Positions 46,005-55,465 of a stretch of DNA of 64,000 bases are shown piece by piece (positions within the stretch are counted from its first letter, which is position 1; the number at the start of each line of letters is the position of its first letter). A model generated the notes under the pieces. That model searched no databases, was not told the origin of the DNA, and saw only the letters and a list, made by a program, of their open reading frames with translations. Location of the stretch: the NCBI GenBank assembly GCA_964555235.1, contig CAZKRU010000004.1, positions 30,136 to 94,135 on the forward strand, in the 5' to 3' direction. Position numbers and translations under genes: made by a program. Origin of the DNA: CAZKRU01 sp964555235. GTDB lineage: Bacteria > Verrucomicrobiota > Verrucomicrobiia > Methylacidiphilales > CAMAQI01.

Positions 46005-47276
46005 CTATTTCAAATCTTTGGCAGTCACAATACGAACGTGAGGAAGAGGGAAGATCATTGCGGTTCCTGCCCGAATGGTCTCTTTTTCGCGTTCAATAAA
46101 TTCATCCTGGAAATGCCACGGAAGGACAAGATAATAGTCGGGCTTCAGCTTGCGGGACTCCTCTTCGCTAACAATCGGGATATCGGTTCCGAGCGTTCGA
46201 GCCCCAAATTTATCTGGATTTCGTTCAGCCGCACAATCAATGATTCGATGGTCTATCCCACACCATTGAAGAATGGTATTCCCTTTCGTTGATGCCCCAT
46301 AGATATGAATCTTTTTTCCATCTTTCTTGAGCCTTTTCAAAAGTGTATTTAACTCCTCCCGATGCACGTTAATACGATCTTGAAAATGCTTAAATGGTTT
46401 ATCCGTATCAAGCTCAAGATCAAATTCTTCGCGACGAAGATTTTGAAGACTTCCCAATGCACTCTCATTTTTATAACAAAAACTCGTTTGATGAGTCGCG
46501 TAGCAGCGAATACTTCCCCCGTTAATATCGTTCAAAGTCGCATCAACCACCTTCATTCCCGCTAACTTCAAGATGGTTTCAATGGCTGCCAAATGATAAT
46601 ACTCGAGATGCTCGTGACAGATCGTGTCATAGGAATTCTGTTTAAGCATCAACGGCATGTAAGACATTTCGAAAATCCAAAGCCCATCTTCAGCAAGATG
46701 GTCTCGAATCGACTTCACAAAAGAAGTGGGGTCTTCTAAATCATAGAACATTGCAATCGAAGTGATGATATCGAATTTACGACCGCCAATCAATTTCGTG
46801 AGCTCTGGTGATGGAAAGATATCTCGAACCACTGTATAATTCCCCTTCCCGCTTTGCGCAACATCAGAGGGATCAACGCCAAACTTTTCAATCGACTCGG
46901 GATAGGACCGAAGTAGCGTCCCGTCATTACAACCAATATCAAGAACCAATCCTTGCTTGAATGGATGTCTTTCCATCGCCGATTCAACAATTCCCTTCAA
47001 ATGATTTCGCATCGTTTGATTGGTTCCCGAACGATACCAATAATTCGAATAAAGAATCGCAGGCGGAACCGTATGCTCCATCTGTAGGAGGCCACACGCC
47101 TTTTCATCTTTCGTTGGGTCACAGCGAACCAAGGAAAGCTCAATCTGTCTGAGTGGAGGGTCGATCTCTCCAGGCTTAGAAAATGATCCCTGAAGAAACT
47201 GTTGTCCCAGTGTTATTACAGGTGTTAATGATTTAGAACCACAGACACGACAGGTTTGACGACGGATCAGATGCAT
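46005..47276 (-). CDS. Nucleotide-sugar C-methyltransferase (TylCIII/NovU type)
   Basis: Adds a methyl group to carbon of a 4-keto-deoxysugar. The 423-residue protein shows all three expected domains. These are an N-terminal Zn-binding region (CRVCGSKSL, LGQQFLQGSF), a SAM domain (VLDIGCNDGTLL, with TICHEHLEYYH as the typical catalytic segment) and a C-terminal Rossmann domain (IHIYGASTKGNTIL). The E-H-x-x-Y-Y motif is the hallmark of this family. The product would be a branched sugar in which C-3 (or C-5) carries a methyl group. Confidence 0.92.
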   Translation of the reverse strand: MHLIRRQTCRVCGSKSLTPVITLGQQFLQGSFSKPGEIDPPLRQIELSLVRCDPTKDEKACGLLQMEHTVPPAILYSNYWYRSGTNQTMRNHLKGIVESAMERHPFKQGLVLDIGCNDGTLLRSYPESIEKFGVDPSDVAQSGKGNYTVVRDIFPSPELTKLIGGRKFDIITSIAMFYDLEDPTSFVKSIRDHLAEDGLWIFEMSYMPLMLKQNSYDTICHEHLEYYHLAAIETILKLAGMKVVDATLNDINGGSIRCYATHQTSFCYKNESALGSLQNLRREEFDLELDTDKPFKHFQDRINVHREELNTLLKRLKKDGKKIHIYGASTKGNTILQWCGIDHRIIDCAAERNPDKFGARTLGTDIPIVSEEESRKLKPDYYLVLPWHFQDEFIEREKETIRAGTAMIFPLPHVRIVTAKDLK

Positions 47277-47353
47277 ATTTATTCCTTTGGATTGCTAATT
47301 ATAACGACAATAACATTAGAACTCGAAACCTTTTGAAAGAACACAGTTCCATC

Positions 47354-48493
47354 CTAAAAACAAAACTCTACGGATTTACTCCAGCAATTTTCTTCACGCA
47401 AACGAGTGGATATTTGGGAAGCTCGCGTTTCCTCCAATGCAAAAACAATTAAAGCAGGTCCTACAAGCTCTTTTGGCGCAATCACCTCTTTATCTTGCCA
47501 TTTTTTGCCAACTCGTCGAGGGTCCTCATCCATAAATGCATGAACTCGATCCGGAGCGATGAGATAGATCGCTAAGCTCGCCGGTGTCGTTCCAAAAATA
47601 ATTACCTGGAGTGAGCTGGAAGTCATTTCCTTCTCTAAGCGCGCGCAACGATTGTTTAAACGATTCAGCCATTGCTTCCCCTTTGCCAACGGCTCTTTCA
47701 CCGAATTAAACTTCAATAAAGACGGTTGCAGATCCAATTTGAAAGAAGCCGTAAGACAATTAGGAAAAGAGCTACAAACATCGATCACACAACTCCAACC
47801 ATGACGTTGCATAAGCTCCATCAAAGAATCTCGATCAAAATGAGACGCATGATCAAACGTAAACAAATCAAGATCTTGACGGGCAACATCAGGAACTTGA
47901 ATAAAAAGTTTTCCATCAGGCTTTAAAAGACGCTTGATCCGTCGCAGGATCTCACCGAGATCAATCACGTGCTCCAAGCAATGCCAGAGAACAACCACAT
48001 CAAAATGCTGCGTCGGAAATCCATCTAACGAGGTTTCAAAGGATTCAAAGCCATCGATATTTCGAAGGTTTGATTCTTCTTTTCTCACCACGTCTTGAGC
48101 TGAAAATTTCCAGGTGGGCAAAATTTTAGCCGCGCTTTTAAGCATCACCCCAGAACCCGTTCCGATATCAAGCAGGCGACCTTCTGAGGGAAGATTTTGA
48201 GACAATAGTTCAAGACCTTTTTGAGAACGTGTCATTAAATCGCTATTTTGAAATTGAAGAAGGTCTTCACCGGCTGTCAGCTCGTACATTCGATAGTTTT
48301 TATAAATTTCCTCTACCACAATCCACTCCGCTGGGAGGTAGCTTTTTTGAACATGACCGCACCCCCTACAAGCAAAAAGAGGCGAAGGATATCTGCAAAT
48401 CGTCGCATCGGACGCAACGCTCCAATCGTAATTTCCTGCATTACCAAGAAACTCAAGTGATTTTGAGTCACAGAGATTGCACCGATCACTCAT
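47354..48493 (-). CDS. Zn-ribbon class I methyltransferase, C-methyltransferase-like
   Basis: The 379-residue protein has an N-terminal zinc-binding region (CNLC about 5-8, CRGCG about 42-46), a SAM domain (LLDIGTGSGVMLKS, VVVLWHCLEHV, KPDGKLFIQVPD) and a C-terminal Rossmann-like part (VIIFGTTPASLAIYL). It shares architecture with the gene before it but lacks the E-H-x-x-Y-Y motif (HASHFD instead), so it may methylate a different position or an oxygen. It overlaps the SDR gene at 48486 by eight bases. Confidence 0.82.
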   Translation of the reverse strand: MSDRCNLCDSKSLEFLGNAGNYDWSVASDATICRYPSPLFACRGCGHVQKSYLPAEWIVVEEIYKNYRMYELTAGEDLLQFQNSDLMTRSQKGLELLSQNLPSEGRLLDIGTGSGVMLKSAAKILPTWKFSAQDVVRKEESNLRNIDGFESFETSLDGFPTQHFDVVVLWHCLEHVIDLGEILRRIKRLLKPDGKLFIQVPDVARQDLDLFTFDHASHFDRDSLMELMQRHGWSCVIDVCSSFPNCLTASFKLDLQPSLLKFNSVKEPLAKGKQWLNRLNNRCARLEKEMTSSSLQVIIFGTTPASLAIYLIAPDRVHAFMDEDPRRVGKKWQDKEVIAPKELVGPALIVFALEETRASQISTRLREENCWSKSVEFCF

Positions 48494-49388
48494 ACTTTAA
48501 TTGCTTTTTAAAAAAGAGAACCAAATCATCGAGCTCTTGAGATAGAGCGTGGGGACGGAATTGAGGAAATAACTTTTGAATCAGTGCTGGATTATAGGTC
48601 TTATGAAGCATCGGCAGAGTCCGCTCATTTTCAATAATCGTCACCTGATGCGGGATGCTTTTCAAAATGTTTTGAGCAATTTCACGAAACGTATAGGAAT
48701 AGCCTGAAATCCCATTTAAAACACCATTCGCGCGATGAAGCGCCAAAAGAAGAAGCAACGTTGATGCATCTCTCACAGAAAGATGATCTCTCTTCTCCTC
48801 GCCTTTCCCAAATAGGTGAATTTGCCTCTGAACGATTGCACTTTCGATGAAACGACTCACTCCATAGCTTCGGTGAGTGTCGCCCTCTCCGTAGACCGCG
48901 CAAGGCCTCAGCCTTACGCAGGGAATCGAAAGCGCATGACAAATCTGATGATACAAATTTTCCCGGTTATAATGCATATGCGAGTAATCATCACTGGGCG
49001 AACACGGAGTCATTTCTGTAATCCCTTCAACTCCTAATGGGTAAACCGTATCTGAACTAATGTATATAAGTTGGGAGGGCGGAGCCCCCTGAATCGCCTC
49101 AGCGACTTGAAAGCCAATTTCAATGTTTTGTTTTGATATATCAGCACCAATCTTCTTATCAGGCGTAATTGCCGCAAAATGAAGTACGACATCCGTGGGA
49201 AGCAAAAGCATTTTAAGTTTTTTGCCCGCACCGAGTTGCGCAAGATTAATCTCCTCAGAGGAAATTTGTCGCACCGGAATACCTGAACGAATAAAGAGCC
49301 TAGCTGTATGTGATGCCAAAAAACCGTTTTTCCCAAGAAAAACCGCGCGCGCTGGAGTAACGGGAGTCGTAGTATTTAAGTGAAGCAT
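48486..49388 (-). CDS. NAD-dependent epimerase/reductase (SDR) with Tyr-x-x-Met-His site
   Basis: The 300-residue SDR has a nucleotide-site loop (FLGKNGFLASHT), DVVLHFAA, and ISSDTVYPLG in the catalytic Ser region. The usual Tyr-x3-Lys is replaced by YSHMH, followed by the YNREN stretch. I recall this YxxMH form from a minority of SDR proteins, but cannot verify it here. It probably finishes the C-methylated deoxysugar. I chose ATG 49388; a TTG at 49415 (309 residues) is possible. It overlaps the next gene by eight bases. Confidence 0.75.
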   Translation of the reverse strand: MLHLNTTTPVTPARAVFLGKNGFLASHTARLFIRSGIPVRQISSEEINLAQLGAGKKLKMLLLPTDVVLHFAAITPDKKIGADISKQNIEIGFQVAEAIQGAPPSQLIYISSDTVYPLGVEGITEMTPCSPSDDYSHMHYNRENLYHQICHALSIPCVRLRPCAVYGEGDTHRSYGVSRFIESAIVQRQIHLFGKGEEKRDHLSVRDASTLLLLLALHRANGVLNGISGYSYTFREIAQNILKSIPHQVTIIENERTLPMLHKTYNPALIQKLFPQFRPHALSQELDDLVLFFKKQLKYE

Positions 49389-49416
49389 GTCAAAAATAAA
49401 CTTCAAGTCGCTCAAA

Positions 49417-50808
49417 CTACGAACTCAATCCTGAACGCACACACTTAACATCCTCTCGTTGGGGTGCGTTCAGTGAGTCAAATCGTTCCAAATAACAATT
49501 TAATGGAACCGCCTTTGACTGATAAAGGAAAAAATGCTCCCTTCTTGCTAGTCGCCGATAGTCATTCTGCCTTGGCGAGTAACTTTTAAATGCCTCGGTC
49601 CCCTTAGAAACCAATGACTCAAACTCGTCCACCGCTTCGACTACCTGTTCCTCTTTCAGATCAAGAAACTCAATCCCTTCGTTTTTCATGATATCGCCCT
49701 GCTGATCGTAAAGGCAACTGGATTCAAAATATTCTTGTGGCTTCAACTCGCCATAACCAGACCTGACATATGTTTTTGGATAATAGCGATGCTCTTCCAG
49801 CATAAACGCGAACGCGAGAATTGAAGTATCCAAACTCAAAAGCGGCACTCGATACACAAAGGCAATCCCAGCAATGCCAGAACAATTTCCAATGATAAAA
49901 TTCGCACGCGAGATAAGATGGAAATCATTTTCAATCGACTGATAGCTTGAACGATAATAGTGGATGAATGTTTTCGTTGGGAATTTTTCGTAAGGGTTAC
50001 TATCATTTCTAAAACCAATCTTCCCCATAAGAACTACTTGGTATCCCCTCTCAATAAGCCGCTCCATCGCTTGAATGTAACGTTCTGGAGATCGGATACT
50101 TCTTGGATTGGGCCGGTCATTAAGACTTTCTCTAATGTGAAGACAAACATACTTCCCCTCAATCCGAAGTTCGCTCAAAAGACGGTCACTACTTTTCACA
50201 TCAACCGCTTGGGGGACTGACTCCTTAAATACCTCGTAATACGCACGATGGGTAATATATACTTCTTGCCACGGAATCCCTCCATATCCTTCATAACGAT
50301 CTATTAATCGCTGCAAAGTTGCATCATGATCTTTAAAAAACAGAACTTCGTTCTTTTCAGAAATTTCCTTTTTAATAATCTGCAGTAAGAGAGACTTCTT
50401 ATCCAAGCGCCTCTGGTAATATTCAAATACTTTGCTAAGAAACTGATCCTCAATAATTTGATTCTTAATATCGAATAGCCCCTGCAATTCCTTTTCTAAC
50501 GCCGATCCGGAACTAAAAATAAAATAATTACTTCCAGTAAGCGTCTTAAAGTATTTACATGCCCAAGCGGTATCCCCGTAGGCTAAAGTAAGAGGGAATA
50601 GAATCTTTACTCCGCACACTCCGGATAGATGGATTCTAATAATAATAAGTAAATATTCAAACCAATAGCCCTGTAATTGCTTCTCTCGATTAACGATTGT
50701 GTTTAGAATAAGAAAAGATAATTCATTTAATTGCTTCCGAGAAAGAACGGAAAAAAGAATCGTCCTCGTACAGCTCAACGCTGCTCTTTTATACCATCTC
50801 ACAATCAC
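49417..50808 (-). CDS. TIGR04372-like glycosyltransferase
   Basis: The 463-residue protein starts with GTG directly after the stop of the methyltransferase before it. It has a hydrophobic N-terminus (about 10-70), then YVCLHIRESLNDRPNPRS and a GT-B-like C-domain with IENDFHLISRANFIIGNCSGIAGIAF, the family's N-x-S-G element. It resembles the protein at 36160-37626. The C-terminal 60 residues are rich in Arg and Tyr. It should transfer a sugar to the growing chain; donor unknown. Confidence 0.8.
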   Translation of the reverse strand: MIVRWYKRAALSCTRTILFSVLSRKQLNELSFLILNTIVNREKQLQGYWFEYLLIIIRIHLSGVCGVKILFPLTLAYGDTAWACKYFKTLTGSNYFIFSSGSALEKELQGLFDIKNQIIEDQFLSKVFEYYQRRLDKKSLLLQIIKKEISEKNEVLFFKDHDATLQRLIDRYEGYGGIPWQEVYITHRAYYEVFKESVPQAVDVKSSDRLLSELRIEGKYVCLHIRESLNDRPNPRSIRSPERYIQAMERLIERGYQVVLMGKIGFRNDSNPYEKFPTKTFIHYYRSSYQSIENDFHLISRANFIIGNCSGIAGIAFVYRVPLLSLDTSILAFAFMLEEHRYYPKTYVRSGYGELKPQEYFESSCLYDQQGDIMKNEGIEFLDLKEEQVVEAVDEFESLVSKGTEAFKSYSPRQNDYRRLARREHFFLYQSKAVPLNCYLERFDSLNAPQREDVKCVRSGLSS

Positions 50809-51489
50809 TCAATCTTTGATGCTTTTCTTATAACAGCAGAGCGCAAACCGATAGTGAGCCATCGCATGAAAGCCTGTATGGACGATTTCATCATTCATCG
50901 AAAAAATGAAGACATTATGAAAATGCCGTCTCATTAACTCTCGCAGATCGCCTTCCGTTTTACAATTCACGTGACCTAATTTACTCCCCGAAGAGGCGTA
51001 AGCTTGTGACTCTAGAGATGGAGTGCCGATAATGAGAACTCCCTCCGGCAGAAGTGAGTTGCAAATATTTTTGATAAATCGATCTTCGAACTTTTTTGGA
51101 ATATGCTCAAGTACATCGCAGCTATACGCCGCGTTAAATGGCTTACCGTGAATGGATCCCTTGATCATATCGTGAAGCTTGAAGTCAATCGTCCAATTGG
51201 GGTCCAAAATCTTTTTAGCATTTTTGATAAAATTTGAGTCGAAATCAGACGCCATCAAATACCCAACTTCTCTTCTCACGACACGCGCCCCAAATCCATC
51301 CGAACAGCCAATTTCAAGAACTCTTTTAGAACCTGCCAACATTTTTGAAATAAATTTGTAGCGCGCTAGAATAAACGTCAGTCGCTTCGGATCCTCGTAC
51401 CACGTATGTCCACTCATCAGCCCAAACTTAGAGCTTTGGTACTTTTGCTCAAAGACCACTTGATAATGTCGTTCTTTAGTTTTCTTCAT
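50809..51489 (-). CDS. Class I SAM-dependent methyltransferase
   Basis: This 226-residue protein has a compact Methyltransf_11/23 fold: VLEIGCSDGFGARVV binds SAM, MASDFDSNF is motif II, AYSCDVLEHIP is motif IV and LLPEGVLIIGTPS follows. No membrane or extra domain. It may methylate the amino sugar made by the aminotransferase gene just upstream (24 bases away) or the glycan. The stop is followed at once by the GTG of the next gene. Confidence 0.83.
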   Translation of the reverse strand: MKKTKERHYQVVFEQKYQSSKFGLMSGHTWYEDPKRLTFILARYKFISKMLAGSKRVLEIGCSDGFGARVVRREVGYLMASDFDSNFIKNAKKILDPNWTIDFKLHDMIKGSIHGKPFNAAYSCDVLEHIPKKFEDRFIKNICNSLLPEGVLIIGTPSLESQAYASSGSKLGHVNCKTEGDLRELMRRHFHNVFIFSMNDEIVHTGFHAMAHYRFALCCYKKSIKD

Positions 51490-51513
51490 AACTTGGTAGG
51501 CGTTGTCTATTCA

Positions 51514-52611
51514 TCAACCATTGCGGTCAAATTTGAGAATGACATCAATCACATGATCAACTTGATCATTCGTCAATTTCTCATGCATCGGAAGACAAAG
51601 TGTTCTCTTAACGATCTCACGAGAAAAAGCATATTCTCCTTTCGCATCAGAATAATAAGCGGGTTGGTCCGGCATCAGGAGACGATGCTGCACTTTACAC
51701 TCAATCTGATTCTTCAAAAGATGCTCCATCAACGCATCGCGACGATCATAGTGAATCTGGTAGGAGTAGTATACATCTCTACAACCCTCAACCTCAACGG
51801 GAACCGTGGCAACAGCACTCAACGATGCCGAATATCGTTTTGCAATCTCTCTTCTTCGTTCAATCCCGCTCTCGACGTTCGTATAGCGGACGAGTAAAAA
51901 AGCTGCCTGAATAGTGTCAATACGACCATTTAAGCTCGGCTCCAAACACGTTTCCCGATCATAGCAGCCATTATAACGAAGGCCCAAGATCCTTTTATTA
52001 AGATCTTCATCCGCAGTAATACATATTCCCGCCTCACCAATCGAATTAAGAATTTTCATCGAGTTCAAACTTAAGGCCGATAATCTCCCCCAAGTTCCCG
52101 CTCGTTGACCTAAAAAATGCGCCCCAAAAGCTTGCGAGGCATCCTCCATAATCGGTATTCCCGACTCGAAGGAAATCTTTTTCAATTGATCCATTTGACA
52201 CATTTTTCCCGTAAAGTGTACCGGCAGTAAAAGCTTCGTCTTTTTCGAAATGCAGCGCTTCAAAGACTCGACATCAAGGTTCAGATCCTCCTTCACTTCA
52301 CAAAAAACGGGGGTCGCACCTGCCATCCTCACTGCATTTGCAGTTGCAATCCACGATAACGAAGGAACGATCACTTCATCTCCCGAGCCAATTCCTAAGG
52401 CCCGGATTCCGATAAAGAGAGCATCCGTTCCAGAATTTACCCCAATGACATGCTGGCCTCCAAAATACTCAGAGAGACATTTTTCGAGCGCTTCAACCTC
52501 GGGACCCAGTATAATTTTACCGTGGTCTAGGATTTTCTCAAAAGAGGCAAGAAGCGCTTTTTTTTCAATCGCATCAGTTACTCTTAAATCAAAAAATGGA
52601 ACTCGACTCAT
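51514..52611 (-). CDS. DegT/DnrJ/EryC1/StrS-type sugar aminotransferase
   Basis: PLP-dependent transfer of an amino group to a keto-sugar nucleotide. The 365-residue protein has GTDAL at 61-65, EDASQAFGA at 157-164 with the PLP-binding Asp158, and the Schiff-base lysine in SLNSMKILNS (Lys186). The substrate is probably a 3- or 4-keto-6-deoxy sugar. It overlaps the acetyltransferase gene (52608) and lies beside a WbuC gene, which suggests an N-acylated amino sugar such as Qui3NAc or N-acyl-perosamine, an inference only. Confidence 0.92.
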   Translation of the reverse strand: MSRVPFFDLRVTDAIEKKALLASFEKILDHGKIILGPEVEALEKCLSEYFGGQHVIGVNSGTDALFIGIRALGIGSGDEVIVPSLSWIATANAVRMAGATPVFCEVKEDLNLDVESLKRCISKKTKLLLPVHFTGKMCQMDQLKKISFESGIPIMEDASQAFGAHFLGQRAGTWGRLSALSLNSMKILNSIGEAGICITADEDLNKRILGLRYNGCYDRETCLEPSLNGRIDTIQAAFLLVRYTNVESGIERRREIAKRYSASLSAVATVPVEVEGCRDVYYSYQIHYDRRDALMEHLLKNQIECKVQHRLLMPDQPAYYSDAKGEYAFSREIVKRTLCLPMHEKLTNDQVDHVIDVILKFDRNG

Positions 52612-53249
52612 CGCCTATCTCCCTTCACTTTTGCCGGATTTCCATACGCCTGCGCCCCCTCAGGAATATCTGATACCACCACGGACCCCATCCCAATCAA
52701 AGCACGATTTCCAATAATGGTTCGATCTCGTAAGGCCGATCCAATTCCAATGTAGACCTCATTTCCAATACAGCAACCGCCCGCAATTCCTGTATTCGCT
52801 GCAATGATCGAATGATCTCCGATGACGGTATCATGAGAGATCGTTACTCCGTGAAAAAGAAAAACGAATTTCCCAATCAAAGCATTTCCCCCAATACTGA
52901 CGCCAGGAAGAATAATCGCTCCCGTCGAAATTTTTGCACTGCTTGCCACTGAGGCTCGAGAGCTAATAATCGTCAGAAATTTTTCCTCAGGAATCCCTGT
53001 TTTTTGCACAATCGCCGCCCTCTCTCTGTGCGAATTATATCCCGCAATCGTATTTATAAAGTATGTATCTTTATATTCTACCGCACGATCTAATTTCCCC
53101 AATACTGGAATCCCATCAACCAGTTGCTTTTGAAAAGACTCCTTATCGTCCAAAATCCCTATGACCCTAATTTCAGGATAGTCTTTCTCCAGAATATCAA
53201 TGACATCTGCATGATTTCCGATGCAACCCAGTAGAATGGCCTCTTTCAT
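52608..53249 (-). CDS. Sugar acyltransferase, PglD/NeuD type (left-handed beta-helix)
   Basis: Transfers an acyl group from CoA to a sugar amine or hydroxyl. The 213-residue protein has an N-terminal nucleotide-sugar-binding Rossmann part (ILLGCIGNHADVIDIL, about 5-20), a hexapeptide-repeat beta-helix from about 95 to 195 and the catalytic His139 in ISHDTVIGDH. Partner of the aminotransferase gene with which it overlaps (ATGA), so it probably acylates the amino group made there. Trimer expected. Confidence 0.9.
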   Translation of the reverse strand: MKEAILLGCIGNHADVIDILEKDYPEIRVIGILDDKESFQKQLVDGIPVLGKLDRAVEYKDTYFINTIAGYNSHRERAAIVQKTGIPEEKFLTIISSRASVASSAKISTGAIILPGVSIGGNALIGKFVFLFHGVTISHDTVIGDHSIIAANTGIAGGCCIGNEVYIGIGSALRDRTIIGNRALIGMGSVVVSDIPEGAQAYGNPAKVKGDRR

Positions 53250-53767
53250 TTTCTCTGTAGCTTCCAGGCTTCGATCCTACTCCTTAACATGATCGCATAT
53301 TGACTGTGGGCAGGCGATGTTTCCGTTGGCGCCCACGGAGCAATTTCAGCCTCAGAGGGAATAAATGGGCCCTGAGTGGTCTCATGTACGAGCGTCATCT
53401 CTGTTTGAAACAATGGAAAGTGATATAAGGGGCGGTCAAGACGATAATAAAAAGTCTTTCCAGAACTAAACACCCCCATTTCAATCACATCGATGATCTC
53501 TCCATCATCATCGAAAAGAGCAAGATCTAATGCTCCTTCAATCATATGAAAACTCTCGCACTTCTTTAGATGCCGGTGGGGCGCAATATAGGAATCTCGA
53601 TGAAATAAAATCATCATTTCATGGAGCGCATGATCCGGGGAAGGATGCATACAAAAGCGCGTTCGCTTGCGAGGAGTCTTTAAGAGAACCTCTTTCAAAC
53701 GCATCGTGTCTAATTCACGTGCCTGAAGATAACCGCGCGACGACTCAAGTGAGAATACTTCGTTCAT
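53246..53767 (-). CDS. wbuC: WbuC-family cupin metalloprotein
   Basis: The 173-residue protein matches the WbuC pattern: an N-terminal region, CMHPSPDHALHEMMI, then a cupin core YIAPHRHLKKCESFHMIEG with the His/Glu metal ligands, and FYYRLDRPLYHFPLF. WbuC genes occur in O-antigen clusters; the reaction is not established. I chose ATG 53767, a few bases after the previous stop; the longer frame from 53860 would overlap the methyltransferase gene by 89 bases. Confidence 0.85.
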   Translation of the reverse strand: MNEVFSLESSRGYLQARELDTMRLKEVLLKTPRKRTRFCMHPSPDHALHEMMILFHRDSYIAPHRHLKKCESFHMIEGALDLALFDDDGEIIDVIEMGVFSSGKTFYYRLDRPLYHFPLFQTEMTLVHETTQGPFIPSEAEIAPWAPTETSPAHSQYAIMLRSRIEAWKLQRK

Positions 53768-53771
53768 AATT

Positions 53772-54431
53772 TTACTCAAAGTAGATGAAGCTATGATCCC
53801 CAGTGTATCCGGCTTTCTGAAACCACCATTCCCACTCTTGCGGCGTACAAAACATTTCACAAGTAAGCTGCCAATAAAGCAAATTCACCTTCTCCACCTC
53901 GTTGCGATAGGATTCGACCACGAGATACTTACTTTTCCCAACACGCTCTATCTCCTGTAGTGCGGCATCAAAATCATAGCAATAGAGATTATGTAACGTA
54001 TTAAGTGAAACAATCAAATCGAATGAACGATCCGCAAAGGGAAGTGAGCGAGCATTCCCCACCTGAAGAAAGGGACGAACTTCTTCCTTCGAGTTCTGTA
54101 AGGCATAAGTAGAAATATCGATGCCTACAATCTCAATTCCGGGAACTACTTGCAGAAACTCATAAAGAAGAAATCCTTTTCCGCAACCAACGTCCAAAAT
54201 GCGACTTCCCGCCTTCAGTCCGTAATGTTTTACCATGCTCTCTGCAACCGTACGCCAGCGGCCATCGTATTTCATTCCTCCGTAGCCGGTTTTGCGGTCA
54301 CCATCCCAATAGTCAAAATCAAACTTTTTCGCTAATTGAGCCGCCTCCGCTTTGGGAAATTCGTTAACTCTTGCCAGATAATCTCGGGATGTTTTTTTGT
54401 GGAGCGAAGAAATAAAGTCAATATAAGCCAT
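53772..54431 (-). CDS. Class I SAM-dependent methyltransferase
   Basis: The 219-residue protein has an N-terminal segment with GYGGMKYDGRW, then SAM motif ILDVGCGKGFLLYEF (about 78-92), GIDISTYA and VSLNTLHNLYCYD. The YGG-x-KYDGRW segment recurs in methyltransferases of capsule loci beside APH-type kinase and HAD genes, as here, so it probably belongs with them. The target may be the activated sugar or its lipid-linked form. Confidence 0.82.
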   Translation of the reverse strand: MAYIDFISSLHKKTSRDYLARVNEFPKAEAAQLAKKFDFDYWDGDRKTGYGGMKYDGRWRTVAESMVKHYGLKAGSRILDVGCGKGFLLYEFLQVVPGIEIVGIDISTYALQNSKEEVRPFLQVGNARSLPFADRSFDLIVSLNTLHNLYCYDFDAALQEIERVGKSKYLVVESYRNEVEKVNLLYWQLTCEMFCTPQEWEWWFQKAGYTGDHSFIYFE

Positions 54432-54469
54432 ATTTAATTTTCTTTCCGAGGTCGATTACTCATTGAACT

Positions 54470-55465
54470 CTATTCTTCCAGTCCGAAATATATTTTGGCT
54501 TTCGCCCATTGCTGACATAAACGCTCAAATGTCACCTCACCTGAAGCCTCCGCGCGACGCTCTTTGGAAACCGGTAAAAGCTCGTTTAACAAAATACATC
54601 CCCATTTGATCCGATAAAAAGGCCTTAGCGCTTCCAATCTCATGCTCACGAAGCGATTCAGCTTTAATTCAGATATAACCTCTTCAACAAATGCCTTGAA
54701 ATATTTTTCTTCAACCGGAACCGCAGGCTGATAAAAAAAATCACTCAAGCATTTTACCGGATCATCCCAGCCGGCATATTCAAAATCCAGAAACGAGATT
54801 GATCCATCGGCACCTTTCAGAGTGTTATGAAATCCAAAGTCTGACGGTGAAAGAATTCTTTCGCATTGATCAAGCATCCTCCCCCTCTCTGCAACCGGTA
54901 TTGCGGATTGAATCTTCTCAACCATTCTTTGATACGTAGGCAGCACTTCAGTGGATACTCGTCTTTTCACTTCTTCATGGAGAGAACTCTCTCCGGAAAT
55001 CGATAACAGCCTTTCCAACCGGCCCTGAATCCCCTCAATCTGATCCTCAATTTTAAATTTAGCTTCTGAAGCGATGGAGAGCATCAGTGCCTCCGCAGAT
55101 TCCCTTCGCCGATTAATCTTCAAAAGAAACTTTTTAGCACTTTCAACCTCGTTCTCACTGATTTCAGAAGGCCGAACCCCCTGAATCAGGGAAAAAAAGG
55201 ACCAGCCAGCTTCTCGATTAATTTCGATCGGCTGGGGAATTTCACGTACTTTTTCCGTCCAAAGGTAACGACTAAACTCCCACTCATGCTTCTGACGATC
55301 TCTTGGGTCTGAAGGGTGACGGTAATAGACTTTAACAACTCCCGGCACTCCGTCTTTTGTGACCGGAAAAAGCCGATTGTTCCCTCCTTTTAATGGAACC
55401 CCACATTCCATTGCCGTGAAACCTTCTTTCTCCAACTCTGAAAGAATGACCGCAGAGTTTTTCAA
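54470..55465 (-). CDS. APH-family small-molecule kinase
   Basis: The 331-residue kinase has the aminoglycoside-phosphotransferase fold: VVKVYYR with the ATP-site lysine (Lys45), catalytic Asp209 and Asn214 in SPSDFGFHN (the family's H-x-D-x4-N with Ser for His), and Asp227 in FLDFEYAGWDDP. In sugar clusters such kinases phosphorylate sugars or choline-like groups, not antibiotics. It overlaps the HAD gene (ATGA), so the two may act in series. Confidence 0.83.
   Translation of the reverse strand: MKNSAVILSELEKEGFTAMECGVPLKGGNNRLFPVTKDGVPGVVKVYYRHPSDPRDRQKHEWEFSRYLWTEKVREIPQPIEINREAGWSFFSLIQGVRPSEISENEVESAKKFLLKINRRRESAEALMLSIASEAKFKIEDQIEGIQGRLERLLSISGESSLHEEVKRRVSTEVLPTYQRMVEKIQSAIPVAERGRMLDQCERILSPSDFGFHNTLKGADGSISFLDFEYAGWDDPVKCLSDFFYQPAVPVEEKYFKAFVEEVISELKLNRFVSMRLEALRPFYRIKWGCILLNELLPVSKERRAEASGEVTFERLCQQWAKAKIYFGLEE

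Noticed and set aside
53768..53860. Longer N-terminus for the WbuC protein
   Set aside because: It overlaps the preceding methyltransferase by 89 bases, and the extra residues do not look like WbuC.
54470..55465. APH-like kinase as an antibiotic-resistance gene
   Set aside because: The gene is embedded in a sugar cassette with ATGA overlap and lacks the His of the typical aminoglycoside kinase motif; a sugar kinase role is more likely.
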